The notes: a model not told the origin generated them from the letters alone. Shown: positions 1 to 6,412, counted from the first letter of the stretch. The stretch: DNA of 7,005 nucleotides from Propionibacteriaceae bacterium (GCA_003451975.1 DMIX01000119.1:1-7005), one strand, 5' to 3'. Numbers and translations: made by a program.

Positions 1-79
1 TTTTTTTTTAATGATACGGCGACCACCGAGCTCTACACCTCTCTATTCGTAGGCAGCGTCAGATGTGTATAAGAGACAG
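1..79 (+). other. Illumina Nextera i5 adapter with poly-T leader (sequencing artefact)
   Basis: This is synthetic library sequence, not genome. Bases 1-9 are T, as in the poly-T linker of the flow-cell oligo. Bases 10-38 match the P5 primer with one mismatch (C instead of A at 31). Bases 39-46 read CTCTCTAT, which I recall as Nextera index S502/N502. Bases 47-60 are the read-1 Nextera tail with one mismatch (A instead of C at 51). Bases 61-79 are the exact 19-base Tn5 mosaic end, AGATGTGTATAAGAGACAG. Genomic insert therefore starts at 80. Any protein prediction beginning MYKRQ here, or ending in SLIHI on the other strand, is an adapter translation. Confidence 0.98.
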
Positions 80-80
80 G

Positions 81-176
81 GTGTCGGCGGGGCTGCTGGT
101 GGCGGTTGCGGTATTGCTGCCGCCGATGCTCGTGCGTCGCCGATCGCGAAGACCACGCGGAAGGAAAACGCCATGA
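81..176 (+). CDS. C-terminal end of an upstream membrane protein (5' truncated by contig end)
   Basis: Only the last 31 codons survive, cut by the contig end at the adapter junction. They read as one hydrophobic helix (VSAGLLVAVAVLLPPMLV) followed by a strongly basic tail (RRRSRRPRGRKTP) and TGA at 174-176. A membrane helix plus Arg-rich tail is the usual end of a surface protein whose body lies outside the cell and whose tail is cytoplasmic. The stop overlaps the next start as ATGA (173-176), which argues for translational coupling and for this being a real gene end. The same helix-plus-arginine ending is seen in the next gene. The family cannot be told from this fragment, and whether a sortase signal preceded the helix cannot be seen. 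Confidence 0.7.
   Translation: MSAGLLVAVAVLLPPMLVRRRSRRPRGRKTP
161..165 (+). promoter_or_regulatory. Ribosome binding site of the 906-residue surface protein
   Basis: AAGGA lies 7 bases before the ATG at 173 and inside the end of the upstream gene. It fixes the start at 173; the reading frame is open further upstream only because it continues into adapter sequence. Confidence 0.75.
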
Positions 177-2893
177 ACACAAGGCGGGCCGCGTGGGCCT
201 TGATCAGTGCGATGGCCGCCAGCGCGATGGTTGTGGCAAGCGGCGCCGGGTTCAGTGTCACCGTGGCGCGAGCGACCTCGACCAGCGATTCGGCGCTCTC
301 GGTGGCGTGGAACGCCGACACCAGTCGGGCGGCGGCATATCAACCCGCGCGAGATGCCACCAGCAAGCACTATCAAGACTTCAAGAACCTGACGGTCAGC
401 GTGGATCAGACCAAAGACCTGATCGACCAGACCGTCACGGTGAAGGTCACCGGAATGCCGGGTGCAACAGCCATCGTCGAATCGACGGGGGGCACCCGGT
501 ACGAGTTCGGCTCGAACTTCCTGCAGGCGATGCAGTGCTGGGGTGACCCGCAGGCCGCTGACTTCTACAAGAACTGCGAGTGGGGCGCTTTCGAGTACGA
601 CGCTAAGAGTGCGCCCAGCGTGCTCATCGGTGAAGAGACCGGCGTCGGTAATGCGAACGGCCGCGGCACCACCTTCACCAGTTCCTACTTCAAGCACCCC
701 GGCGAACTCGACGTGCCGTTCCGTGCGGTGGACGGCACGATCTACTCCAGCGGCGCCACTGACTCGGTCAGTCAGGATGCACCCATCCTGGATGTCTTCA
801 ACGCCACCACCACCAACGAGCGCACCATGCCGGTGGAATCCAACGGCAGTGTCACCTTCGAATTCGAAACGCAGTCGTCGGCATCGCAGCCCTACCTGGG
901 CTGCGGCGGCACCGCCACCGCGACCAGCGACCAGTGCTGGCTCGTCGTGGTTCCGCGCGGCGAACACAACTCGACCTCCCGCGACTACTGCACCACGAAC
1001 CTGAAGGATTATCCGGCTGCCCAGCAAGGGTCGCCGGTGAACCCGAACTGCGATTACTGGGGAAACCGGGTGGTGGTTCCGCTCACCTTCCGTCCGACCA
1101 CCGATGCCTGCGCCACCGGGGGTAGTGAGATCCCCGTGGGCGGATCGGAGTTGGCGCAGAACGCCATCAGCTCCTGGCAGCGAGAACTGTGTCGTGCGAC
1201 TTCCCAGGCCTTCACCTTCACGAGTTCTGCCGACGCCCTCGCTCGGGAGCAGTTGGTGAGCGGGCAGGCGTCCGCCGTCTTCACTATGCGGCCCATCACG
1301 GCCAAGTATGTGAGTGATTCGGTCACCGATTCGGCGCTGGCCGCAACCAAGGTCGTCTATGCACCAATGGCGGTGGCGTCGATCGGGATCGCCTATGTGG
1401 CCAACAACGACGGCGCCAGCTACACCAACCTCAAGCTGACGCCCCGGCTGATCGCGAAACTGGTCACCAACTCCTACGCCTGGAGCAGCGGATTGGGTTT
1501 GACGACGGGCGTCGGGGGATTGGGCGTCCTCCACACCGTGCCGGACAGCACCTGGAAGCTCCCTGCCAGCGCCTGGCAAAGCCCGGTGCGAGCGCTGCGT
1601 CTGGACCCGGAATTCACTGAGCTGAACCCGGACGTGAACCTCACCGGCAATGGAAGCCTGGTGTTGGTCGGGCCCAACGGCTCGGATGCCGTCGCCGCGT
1701 TGTGGAACTACCTGCAAGCCGACGACAAGGCTCGGGCGTTCCTGGCCGGCCAGGCCGACAATGTTCGCGAGGGCGACAGCGAGAACGCGGGCATGACGAT
1801 CAACCCCTACTACTTGCCGAAGAGCTATGCGGGCGTGGTGCCCACGATGGTGGAGAAGAGCCTGCCCAACACCACCGGCACGAAAGTCTCCACGCTGGTC
1901 CCCAAGACCGACTCCGATGGCGCCTACCTGTGGACGAAGGTAGGGCTTGCCGACAGCGCCGGGAACTCACTGTGCCTGTGCGACGCCGACATCGACACCC
2001 TGGGGCAGTCGGATCAGACCCTCATGCCCCGGATGCTCACCACCGAGAGCCAGCCGCGCTATGACATGTCGCAGGCGGTTCCCTATGCGGCAAGCTTCGC
2101 CGCAGCAGCGAACCGGGTATTCAAGGTGAACACCGGCTCCAAGACCACGTGGAATCCCAACTCGAATCTGCCCAACGGGGGCACCTACAGCAGCGATGGC
2201 CAGCTGCGCTGGACCAACGCCTTCATCAATGGGGTCACCAGCTATGCCGAGGCAGAACGGCTGGGGCTGCCGATGGCTGCCTTGCAGGTTCCCAATCAGC
2301 CCAAAACCTTCGTGTCGGCCTCGACCAAGACCATGTCGACGGCTGTCGCAGCCCGCACCGCCAGCACGGTGACCGGCTTCTCGATGGTCCCCGATGCTGA
2401 TGCCCTGCCAGCCACGGCCTACCCCCTGACGGGCATCGTCTATCTCGCTGTCGATGCCTCGATCCCGGCGGCGCAGCGGCGGGCCTACGCCGACTTGATC
2501 GACACCGCCACCAGCGCCCAAGGTCAGAGCGTCGGGACGGCCATCGGTGAGCTTCCCGAGGGCTATGCACCGCTGTCGGCGGCGCTACGCTCCCAGGCGG
2601 GCAAAGCCGCTGACAGCCTTCGGAAGTCGACTCCGGCCACGTCCTCGCCGACGCCCTCGGCCAGTTCGTCGAACCAACCTGCTGGGACGTCGTCAGCAGC
2701 CGCGCCCGCGTCGCAGCCCAGCGCGGGTAGTGGCCTCACGCCGGTGGACTTTCCGTCGCCGACGCCGGCTCCGACGCCCGATTCCACGACCGATGGCCCA
2801 CCAACGGCCATCTACGGCGGAGTACTGGTGGCCTCGGTGATCGGCCTGGCAGCCGGTCCCTTCCTGCTGCGACGAAGGCGACTCGGACCATGA
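173..2893 (+). CDS. Large secreted, membrane-anchored protein with a divergent PstS-like substrate-binding region
   Basis: This 906-residue protein is exported and tethered to the cell surface. Residues 1-34 form a signal peptide (MNTRRAAWALISAM...). Residues from about 70 look like an Ig-like beta module (NLTVSVDQ, VTVKVTGMPG). Ten cysteines, from C122 to a CLC near residue 603, suggest disulfides in the extracellular part. From about residue 307 to 520 the layout resembles phosphate-binding PstS proteins: VVYAPMAVASIGIAYVAN matches the PstS hinge segment, LKLTPRLIAKLVTNSY the following 'LT..L..IF' helix, and LVLVGPNGSDAVAALWNYL the later Ser-rich helix start. The clear phosphate-loop motifs of the next gene are not evident, so the ligand is unknown. 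Residues 818-877 are a Pro/Ser/Thr-rich linker for crossing the wall. A membrane helix at 880-899 is followed by RRRRLGP. No LPXTG precedes the helix, so anchoring is by the membrane itself. The gene overlaps the upstream gene by 4 bases and sits 150 bases before pstS. The call as a coding gene is firm; the PstS-like call is moderate. Confidence 0.82.
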   Translation: MNTRRAAWALISAMAASAMVVASGAGFSVTVARATSTSDSALSVAWNADTSRAAAYQPARDATSKHYQDFKNLTVSVDQTKDLIDQTVTVKVTGMPGATAIVESTGGTRYEFGSNFLQAMQCWGDPQAADFYKNCEWGAFEYDAKSAPSVLIGEETGVGNANGRGTTFTSSYFKHPGELDVPFRAVDGTIYSSGATDSVSQDAPILDVFNATTTNERTMPVESNGSVTFEFETQSSASQPYLGCGGTATATSDQCWLVVVPRGEHNSTSRDYCTTNLKDYPAAQQGSPVNPNCDYWGNRVVVPLTFRPTTDACATGGSEIPVGGSELAQNAISSWQRELCRATSQAFTFTSSADALAREQLVSGQASAVFTMRPITAKYVSDSVTDSALAATKVVYAPMAVASIGIAYVANNDGASYTNLKLTPRLIAKLVTNSYAWSSGLGLTTGVGGLGVLHTVPDSTWKLPASAWQSPVRALRLDPEFTELNPDVNLTGNGSLVLVGPNGSDAVAALWNYLQADDKARAFLAGQADNVREGDSENAGMTINPYYLPKSYAGVVPTMVEKSLPNTTGTKVSTLVPKTDSDGAYLWTKVGLADSAGNSLCLCDADIDTLGQSDQTLMPRMLTTESQPRYDMSQAVPYAASFAAAANRVFKVNTGSKTTWNPNSNLPNGGTYSSDGQLRWTNAFINGVTSYAEAERLGLPMAALQVPNQPKTFVSASTKTMSTAVAARTASTVTGFSMVPDADALPATAYPLTGIVYLAVDASIPAAQRRAYADLIDTATSAQGQSVGTAIGELPEGYAPLSAALRSQAGKAADSLRKSTPATSSPTPSASSSNQPAGTSSAAAPASQPSAGSGLTPVDFPSPTPAPTPDSTTDGPPTAIYGGVLVASVIGLAAGPFLLRRRRLGP

Positions 2894-2929
2894 GCCGTCG
2901 CAGCCCCTACAACTTCCCGCTTCGGCACC

Positions 2930-2970
2930 AGCCGTGGAACGGAAGAACCCCCATCCCGATAGCCGTGGAA
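2930..2970 (+). repeat. Ten-base direct repeat in the gap before pstS
   Basis: AGCCGTGGAA occurs at 2930-2939 and again at 2961-2970, 31 bases apart (about three helical turns). The flanks are also partly alike (cGGAA and aGCAA follow). Spaced direct repeats of this kind can be regulator sites, but these do not resemble the GTTCACC-type PHO box known from Streptomyces. The exact repeat is seen; the role is inference. Confidence 0.4.
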
Positions 2971-2995
2971 AGCAATAACCGAGATGGGGGAGTTC
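2945..2995 (+). repeat. Inverted repeat before pstS
   Basis: CCCCCATC at 2948-2955 is exactly complementary to GATGGGGG at 2983-2990. GAA (2945-2947) and TTC (2993-2995) extend the pairing past a two-base bulge. The loop is 27 bases and contains the second copy of the AGCCGTGGAA repeat. There is no T-run after it, so a classical terminator is unlikely. It could be an operator, a processing site that separates pstS from the upstream message, or chance. Confidence 0.4.
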
Positions 2996-3031
2996 GAGGC
3001 AGCCAGAAGGTTGTCCGAAACTGAAACTCTA

Positions 3032-3037
3032 AGGGAG
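3032..3037 (+). promoter_or_regulatory. Ribosome binding site of pstS
   Basis: AGGGAG lies 6 bases before the ATG at 3044. It selects this start over an in-frame ATG at 2984, which lacks such a site, lies inside the inverted repeat and would put 20 charged residues ahead of the signal peptide. Confidence 0.8.
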
Positions 3038-3043
3038 ATTCGA

Positions 3044-4687
3044 ATGAAAGCCAACAAGCTGGCTCTCAGCGTGCTCACCGGTGCGCTGGCGTGCACGGTG
3101 GCCTTCGGTGTGGCACCCGCCTACGCCGACCCTTCGGGCACGCCCACTTACCGGCCCCTGGTCGGTGTCGGCAGCGACACCACCCAGTCGGTAATGAATG
3201 GGATGGCTGACGCCATCAAGGACGGCTCGGGCAACAAGATTCTCGGCTCCTACGATGCCGTCAATCCGGCCACCGGTCTGCCCGGCGACCTCATCCAGAC
3301 CCGTGCGGACGGCCTGCCCTTCACTCGCCCGAACGGATCGGGCTCCGGACAGAAGGCGCTCACCTCATCCATCAAGGGCTTGACCTACCCGGCGGCGAAC
3401 GGCGTCGACATCACCGGCCAGTTGGACTACTCGCGTTCGTCGAGCGGACCCTCGGCTGCCGGTACCGATCTCACCTTCATCCCCTTCGCCAAGGATGCGC
3501 TGAGCTACGCCTACTCCGACACCGACTCGGCAGCTGCGGTGCCCTCGGATCTGACCGTGACTCAGTTGACCGCCATCTTCGACGGCACCACGACCAGCTA
3601 CACCGGTACCGACGGGTTGAGCCACAACTACGTCCCGCTGCTGCCGCAGACGGGTTCGGGCAGCCGCTCCTTCTTCCTGAAGACCCTGGGGCTGAATGAG
3701 GCTCAGGTCGCGTGGATCAGTACCACCTTCCAGGAGAACGAAGGCACCACGATCGATGCGGTCGGCGAGATCGCACCGTTCTCGGTTGCGGCCTACATCG
3801 CCCAGACCAAGGGTGTCGTCACCAACACCGTGGACACCAACAAGGTGACCCTGGGCAAGATCGGCGGCTCCGATCCGGTGCTGGGCGATGGCACCCTGAA
3901 CACCGCGTTCACGGTGACGCGCAAGGTGTACAACGTGGTGTCCACCGACCGGTTGAGTGGCACCAGTGACGCCGACAAGCTGCTGCAGTCCACCTTCGTC
4001 GGCGAGACCTCCGCGGTGTGCTCGCAGGTGGAGGTGATTCACAACTACGGCTTCGGTGACCTCGGCTCTGGCTGTGGCACCACCACCGACAAGGCCGGCT
4101 TCGCCTTAGACGGTTCCACGCCGATGCTCACCGCGACCGCAGCTCCCAAGATCACGGGTTCGGCCAAGGTTGGGGCTACGCTGACCGCTTTCTCGGGCAC
4201 CTGGACCGGCACCGTCACCAAGCCGGCGTACAGCTACAAGTGGATGCGTAACGGCGCGGCGATCAGTGGCGCCACCACTGCCACCTACAAGCTGACGCCC
4301 GCTGATGCCGGTACCTCGGTCTCGGTTGAGGTGACTGCCACGGCCGGCTCTGCCAGCGCCTCGGCCACCACCGCCAAGGTTGCGGTCGCCAAGATCAGCT
4401 CCTCGGTCAAGGCCAGCTTCGACAAGAACGCCAAGAAGCACGCCAAGAAGGGCAAGGTGAAGATCACCATCAAGGCTTCCGGTGTGGCCGCCCCGACCGG
4501 GACCGTCCGCGTGTACGACGGCAAGAAGAAGGTCGGCACCGCCAAGGTGACCACCTCCAAGAAGGGCATCGTCACCGTCAAGCTGACCAAGAAGCTGTCC
4601 AAGGGCAAGCACAAGATGAAGATCACCTACTCCGGCAGCACCGGTGTGGCGAGCTCCTCGCGCACGCTGACGCTCAAGGTCAAGTGA
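3044..4687 (+). CDS. pstS: PstS-family phosphate-binding protein with Ig-like and lysine-rich C-terminal domains
   Basis: This 547-residue exported protein should capture phosphate outside the membrane and hand it to an ABC permease. The signal peptide ends at AYA|DP (residues 27-29). The binding domain runs to about residue 355, with PstS-like landmarks in order: GVGSDTTQSV (41-50), NGSGSGQKAL (97-106), TFIPFAKDALSYAY (144-157), LTVTQLTAIFDG (170-181) and PQTGSGSRSFFLKTLG (201-216). The Ser/Gly loops are where PstS proteins hold phosphate. Two additions follow. An Ig-like module spans about 362-450 (GATLTAFSGTW, YKWMRNGAAISGAT, YKLTPADAGTSVSVEV). A second beta domain spans 451-547 with 24 lysines and only two acidic residues, close to bacterial Ig-like group 3 repeats. 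PstS alone is usually about 320-380 residues. There is no C-terminal membrane helix. A cysteine at 17 follows ALA, a poor lipobox, so soluble or wall-bound is more likely than lipoprotein. Phosphate as ligand is inferred from family and from pstB downstream. Confidence 0.85.
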   Translation: MKANKLALSVLTGALACTVAFGVAPAYADPSGTPTYRPLVGVGSDTTQSVMNGMADAIKDGSGNKILGSYDAVNPATGLPGDLIQTRADGLPFTRPNGSGSGQKALTSSIKGLTYPAANGVDITGQLDYSRSSSGPSAAGTDLTFIPFAKDALSYAYSDTDSAAAVPSDLTVTQLTAIFDGTTTSYTGTDGLSHNYVPLLPQTGSGSRSFFLKTLGLNEAQVAWISTTFQENEGTTIDAVGEIAPFSVAAYIAQTKGVVTNTVDTNKVTLGKIGGSDPVLGDGTLNTAFTVTRKVYNVVSTDRLSGTSDADKLLQSTFVGETSAVCSQVEVIHNYGFGDLGSGCGTTTDKAGFALDGSTPMLTATAAPKITGSAKVGATLTAFSGTWTGTVTKPAYSYKWMRNGAAISGATTATYKLTPADAGTSVSVEVTATAGSASASATTAKVAVAKISSSVKASFDKNAKKHAKKGKVKITIKASGVAAPTGTVRVYDGKKKVGTAKVTTSKKGIVTVKLTKKLSKGKHKMKITYSGSTGVASSSRTLTLKVK

Positions 4688-4702
4688 TTCCTGATTGAAC
4701 AA

Positions 4703-4738
4703 CCGGTGGCCGTCCCCTGACGTGGGGGCGGCCACCGG
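4703..4738 (+). terminator. Strong stem-loop between pstS and the next gene (attenuator-like, no T tract)
   Basis: Bases 4703-4717 pair with 4724-4738 in a 15-bp stem with one G-T wobble (4713:4728) and a six-base loop TGACGT. It starts 15 bases after the pstS stop and ends 3 bases before the Shine-Dalgarno of the next gene. There is no T-run, so a full terminator is doubtful. Plausible roles are partial termination or 3'-end protection, giving much more binding protein than the membrane genes downstream, as in many binding-protein operons. Confidence 0.6.
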
Positions 4739-4741
4739 GCT

Positions 4742-4750
4742 GGAGGTGAT
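4742..4750 (+). promoter_or_regulatory. Ribosome binding site of the small surface protein gene
   Basis: GGAGGTGAT is a near-perfect complement of the 16S rRNA tail, 8 bases before the ATG at 4759. It sits just after the stem-loop, so folding of the leader could affect its use. Confidence 0.85.
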
Positions 4751-4758
4751 TCGACCTG

Positions 4759-5382
4759 ATGAGTTTGCAGGTCCTGCTGACGTCGAGCCGACGGATCGGT
4801 TCGACGGTGGCCACCGCGATCGCGGTGGCCGTTGCTGCGCTGCTGCTGGCAGCCACCCTGGCGACCTCCGCCATGGCCGACGGCCCTCGCCAGCCCGCCG
4901 AACCGGCCAGTGACGCCGCCAGCGCCAGCACTCACTGCAGTGCGAAACCACAGCTTCAACCCCAGCCGACCAGCACCGGTGCTCCGATCACCTTCGCCGA
5001 GCCGGTCGTCGCTGTCGGCGGTCGAACCCAGGCCCGCGCCGATGGATTCGACGCCAAGGAGAAGGTTCAAGTCGTGCTCTATGGCACCGGCGGCGCACCG
5101 AAGACGGTGATCGCCGACCGCAAGGGCCGGATCCGCGTCGACCTCACCGTCCCCGATTCCGCGCTCGCCGGCTGGCACACCGTGCAGTTCACCGGCTGGT
5201 GCGCAAACCGAGTGGCCGTGGGACGGCTCCTCGTCGGACGGGTCGGCGCCGGCACCTGGCCGGGCACTGCCTACCCCTCCTGGGTCGGCTGGGCCGCACT
5301 CGCGGCGAGCCTCGGCGTGCTCACATCGGTGGGGTGGCTCGCCGTCCAGCTCTGGCAGCGCCACGGACAGGAGGAATCGTGA
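4759..5382 (+). CDS. Small secreted protein with one beta domain and a C-terminal membrane anchor
   Basis: No named family is recognised with confidence. The 207-residue product has a signal peptide or N-terminal helix (residues 11-40, ending SAMA|DG), a Pro/Gln/Ser-rich stretch (44-74), a beta-rich domain (75-161) and a membrane helix (about 176-198) with a short tail, QRHGQEES. The domain pattern (ITFAEPVVAVGGRTQARADGFDAKEKVQVVLYG, then TVIADRKGRIRVDLTVP and GWHTVQFTG, given here in pieces) resembles the Ig-like 'GFxPGExVxVxLxS...G.HTVxLxG' modules of actinobacterial surface proteins. Its only cysteines, C60 and C148, could form a disulfide. It lies 71 bases after pstS and its stop overlaps the start of the sortase-like gene (GTGA). 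Tight coupling to that gene suggests the two proteins work together at the membrane. It occupies the place where a pst permease gene is usually found but is not a permease: it has one anchor helix. Confidence 0.8.
   Translation: MSLQVLLTSSRRIGSTVATAIAVAVAALLLAATLATSAMADGPRQPAEPASDAASASTHCSAKPQLQPQPTSTGAPITFAEPVVAVGGRTQARADGFDAKEKVQVVLYGTGGAPKTVIADRKGRIRVDLTVPDSALAGWHTVQFTGWCANRVAVGRLLVGRVGAGTWPGTAYPSWVGWAALAASLGVLTSVGWLAVQLWQRHGQEES
4809..4830 (+). repeat. Perfect 22-bp palindrome inside the signal-peptide codons
   Basis: GGCCACCGCGA (4809-4819) is followed directly by its exact reverse complement (4820-4830), centred on GCGATCGC. It encodes VATAIAVA of the signal peptide, where alternating Ala/Val codons in high-GC DNA favour such symmetry. 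The core CGGTGGCC recurs at 4704-4711, 4805-4812 and 4823-4830, with its complement GGCCACCG at 4730-4737 and 4809-4816, so several exclusive RNA pairings around the start codon are possible. Confidence 0.5.
5369..5374 (+). promoter_or_regulatory. Ribosome binding site selecting the GTG start of the sortase-like gene
   Basis: AGGAGG lies 4 bases before GTG at 5379, a slightly short but usable spacing. The GTG shares bases with the preceding stop (GTGA, 5379-5382). The frame is open further upstream to 5199, but that part only shadows the preceding gene and is Arg-rich without sense. Confidence 0.75.
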
Positions 5383-6368
5383 CCGGAACTCTTACCGCTC
5401 TGCCACCGGTGCACGACGATGAGCAGACCAAAGCGGTGCGCATCACGGTGCGAGCCCGCCTGTTGGCCTGGTGGCGCCGAGTCCGCTATCCCAAACCCAA
5501 GCCACCGCGTCCGCTCGCACCCCGGGACGCCCGGTGGGCAGCCGGGGTGGCGATCACTGCGCTTTCGGTGCTGCTGCTGGGTTTCATCGCTCAGGCGGTG
5601 GTGTTCTCCGGCCTGCAGCATCAACGCGACCTGGTCGACGGCTACGACGAGCTGCGCTCGTCACTGGCCAAGGGAGAAACGCCGGTCGGGCAGTTGGATG
5701 TCAACGACGACCTGGTCGAGGCGGGCACGCCGGTGGCCTTGCTGCAGATTCCGCGGCTGGGCCTCTCGGAGGTCATCCGGGAAGGAACCACCGCGGCCGT
5801 GCTGCGCTCAGGCCCCGGTCACCGGCGCGACACTGTGATGCCCGGGCAGGCGGGGACCTCGGTAATCATGGGGCGTCAGACCAGCTACGGCGGGCCGTTC
5901 GCGAATCTGGGCCGGCTTCAGCCCGGCGACCCCCTGACGGTGACCACCGGGCAAGGGGTGGCCGGCTACACCGTCTTCGGGCTGCGCCGCGCCGGTGATC
6001 CGCTACCGGCCGACGGCGCTGCTGGCGAAGGCCGCCTCGAACTCATCACCGCCGACGGGCCGCCGCTGTTCCCCACCGGTGTGCTGTACATCGACGCCAC
6101 CCAATCCACGACCGTGCAGCCGGCTTCGGCCCGGGTGTTGACTTACCCGGCGCTGCCGAGTGAAGAACGTGCCCTGGGTAGTGATGCGTCCGGCTGGCCG
6201 CTGGCGATCGCCGCGACCGTGGCGTTGACTGCCCTCATCGGCGCGACGGCGTGGCTGTGGCGACGCTGGGGTTGGCGTTGGGCCTGGCTGATCGGGGCGC
6301 CAGTGCTGCTCGCTGCCGGCGTCATCGCCACCACTTTGATCGTCGACACCTTGCCGAACCTGTTATGA
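5379..6368 (+). CDS. Sortase-fold membrane protein lacking the catalytic residues (pseudosortase)
   Basis: Active sortases cut a sorting signal with a Cys, helped by His and Arg. This 329-residue protein has the fold but not the chemistry. Residues 1-50 are cytoplasmic and basic ([15 protein letters not shown]); a membrane helix lies at 53-75. The sortase region runs from about 117 to 241: [41 protein letters not shown], then [19 protein letters not shown]. The active-site 'GHR' is GRQ (R166 replaces His, Q167 replaces Arg). The 'L.TC' strand is LELITADG, with A225 in place of Cys. The spacing 166-225 fits the usual His-Cys distance. The strand that normally supplies Arg is PTGVLYIDA, with none. 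Two more helices lie at about 272-294 and 301-323 around a RRWGWRW loop. The frame is intact, so this looks like a maintained non-enzymatic protein, not a decaying gene. It overlaps the gene before it and reaches pstB. The fold call is strong; a scaffold or substrate-binding role is inference. Confidence 0.82.
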   Translation: MTGTLTALPPVHDDEQTKAVRITVRARLLAWWRRVRYPKPKPPRPLAPRDARWAAGVAITALSVLLLGFIAQAVVFSGLQHQRDLVDGYDELRSSLAKGETPVGQLDVNDDLVEAGTPVALLQIPRLGLSEVIREGTTAAVLRSGPGHRRDTVMPGQAGTSVIMGRQTSYGGPFANLGRLQPGDPLTVTTGQGVAGYTVFGLRRAGDPLPADGAAGEGRLELITADGPPLFPTGVLYIDATQSTTVQPASARVLTYPALPSEERALGSDASGWPLAIAATVALTALIGATAWLWRRWGWRWAWLIGAPVLLAAGVIATTLIVDTLPNLL

Positions 6369-6400
6369 GCCTGCCCCTACCCAACGATTCCGCCCCTGAT

Positions 6401-6405
6401 AAGGA
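6401..6405 (+). promoter_or_regulatory. Ribosome binding site selecting the pstB start
   Basis: AAGGA lies 7 bases before the ATG at 6413. The alternative in-frame ATG at 6365, which overlaps the previous stop as ATGA, has no purine-rich site in front (CCGAACCTGTT) and would depend on coupled re-initiation. Confidence 0.6.
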
Positions 6406-6412
6406 TCCATTG

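Noticed and set aside
59..1717. Long 552-codon open frame on the - strand
   Set aside because: It ends in translated adapter, lies wholly opposite a well-supported gene, has no convincing domain and is what high-GC third positions produce on the opposite strand.
1862..1879. LPNTTG in the 906-residue protein as a sortase signal
   Set aside because: It is internal, has no following membrane helix, and reads LPNTT, not LPXTG. The C terminus has no LPXTG before its helix.
2984..3043. Earlier ATG for pstS at 2984
   Set aside because: No Shine-Dalgarno site, lies in the inverted repeat, and would bury the signal peptide behind 20 charged residues.
2894..3043. PHO box upstream of pstS
   Set aside because: No tandem GTTCACC-like heptamers at 11-base spacing; GTTCGAG and GTTGTCC at 2992 and 3010 are 18 apart and too weak.
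3086..3094. Lipobox (ALAC) making PstS a lipoprotein
   Set aside because: Position -3 is Ala where Leu/Val/Ile is expected, and a clean signal peptidase I site AYA|DP follows. Not fully excluded.
4106..5364. Long - strand frames opposite the pstS tail and the small surface protein
   Set aside because: Low-complexity Gly/Arg/Ala-rich translations without start sites or domains; mirror frames of real genes.
5199..5378. Earlier ATG for the sortase-like gene at 5199
   Set aside because: Overlaps 180 bases of the preceding gene and encodes Arg-rich shadow sequence; the GTG at 5379 has AGGAGG and the GTGA overlap.
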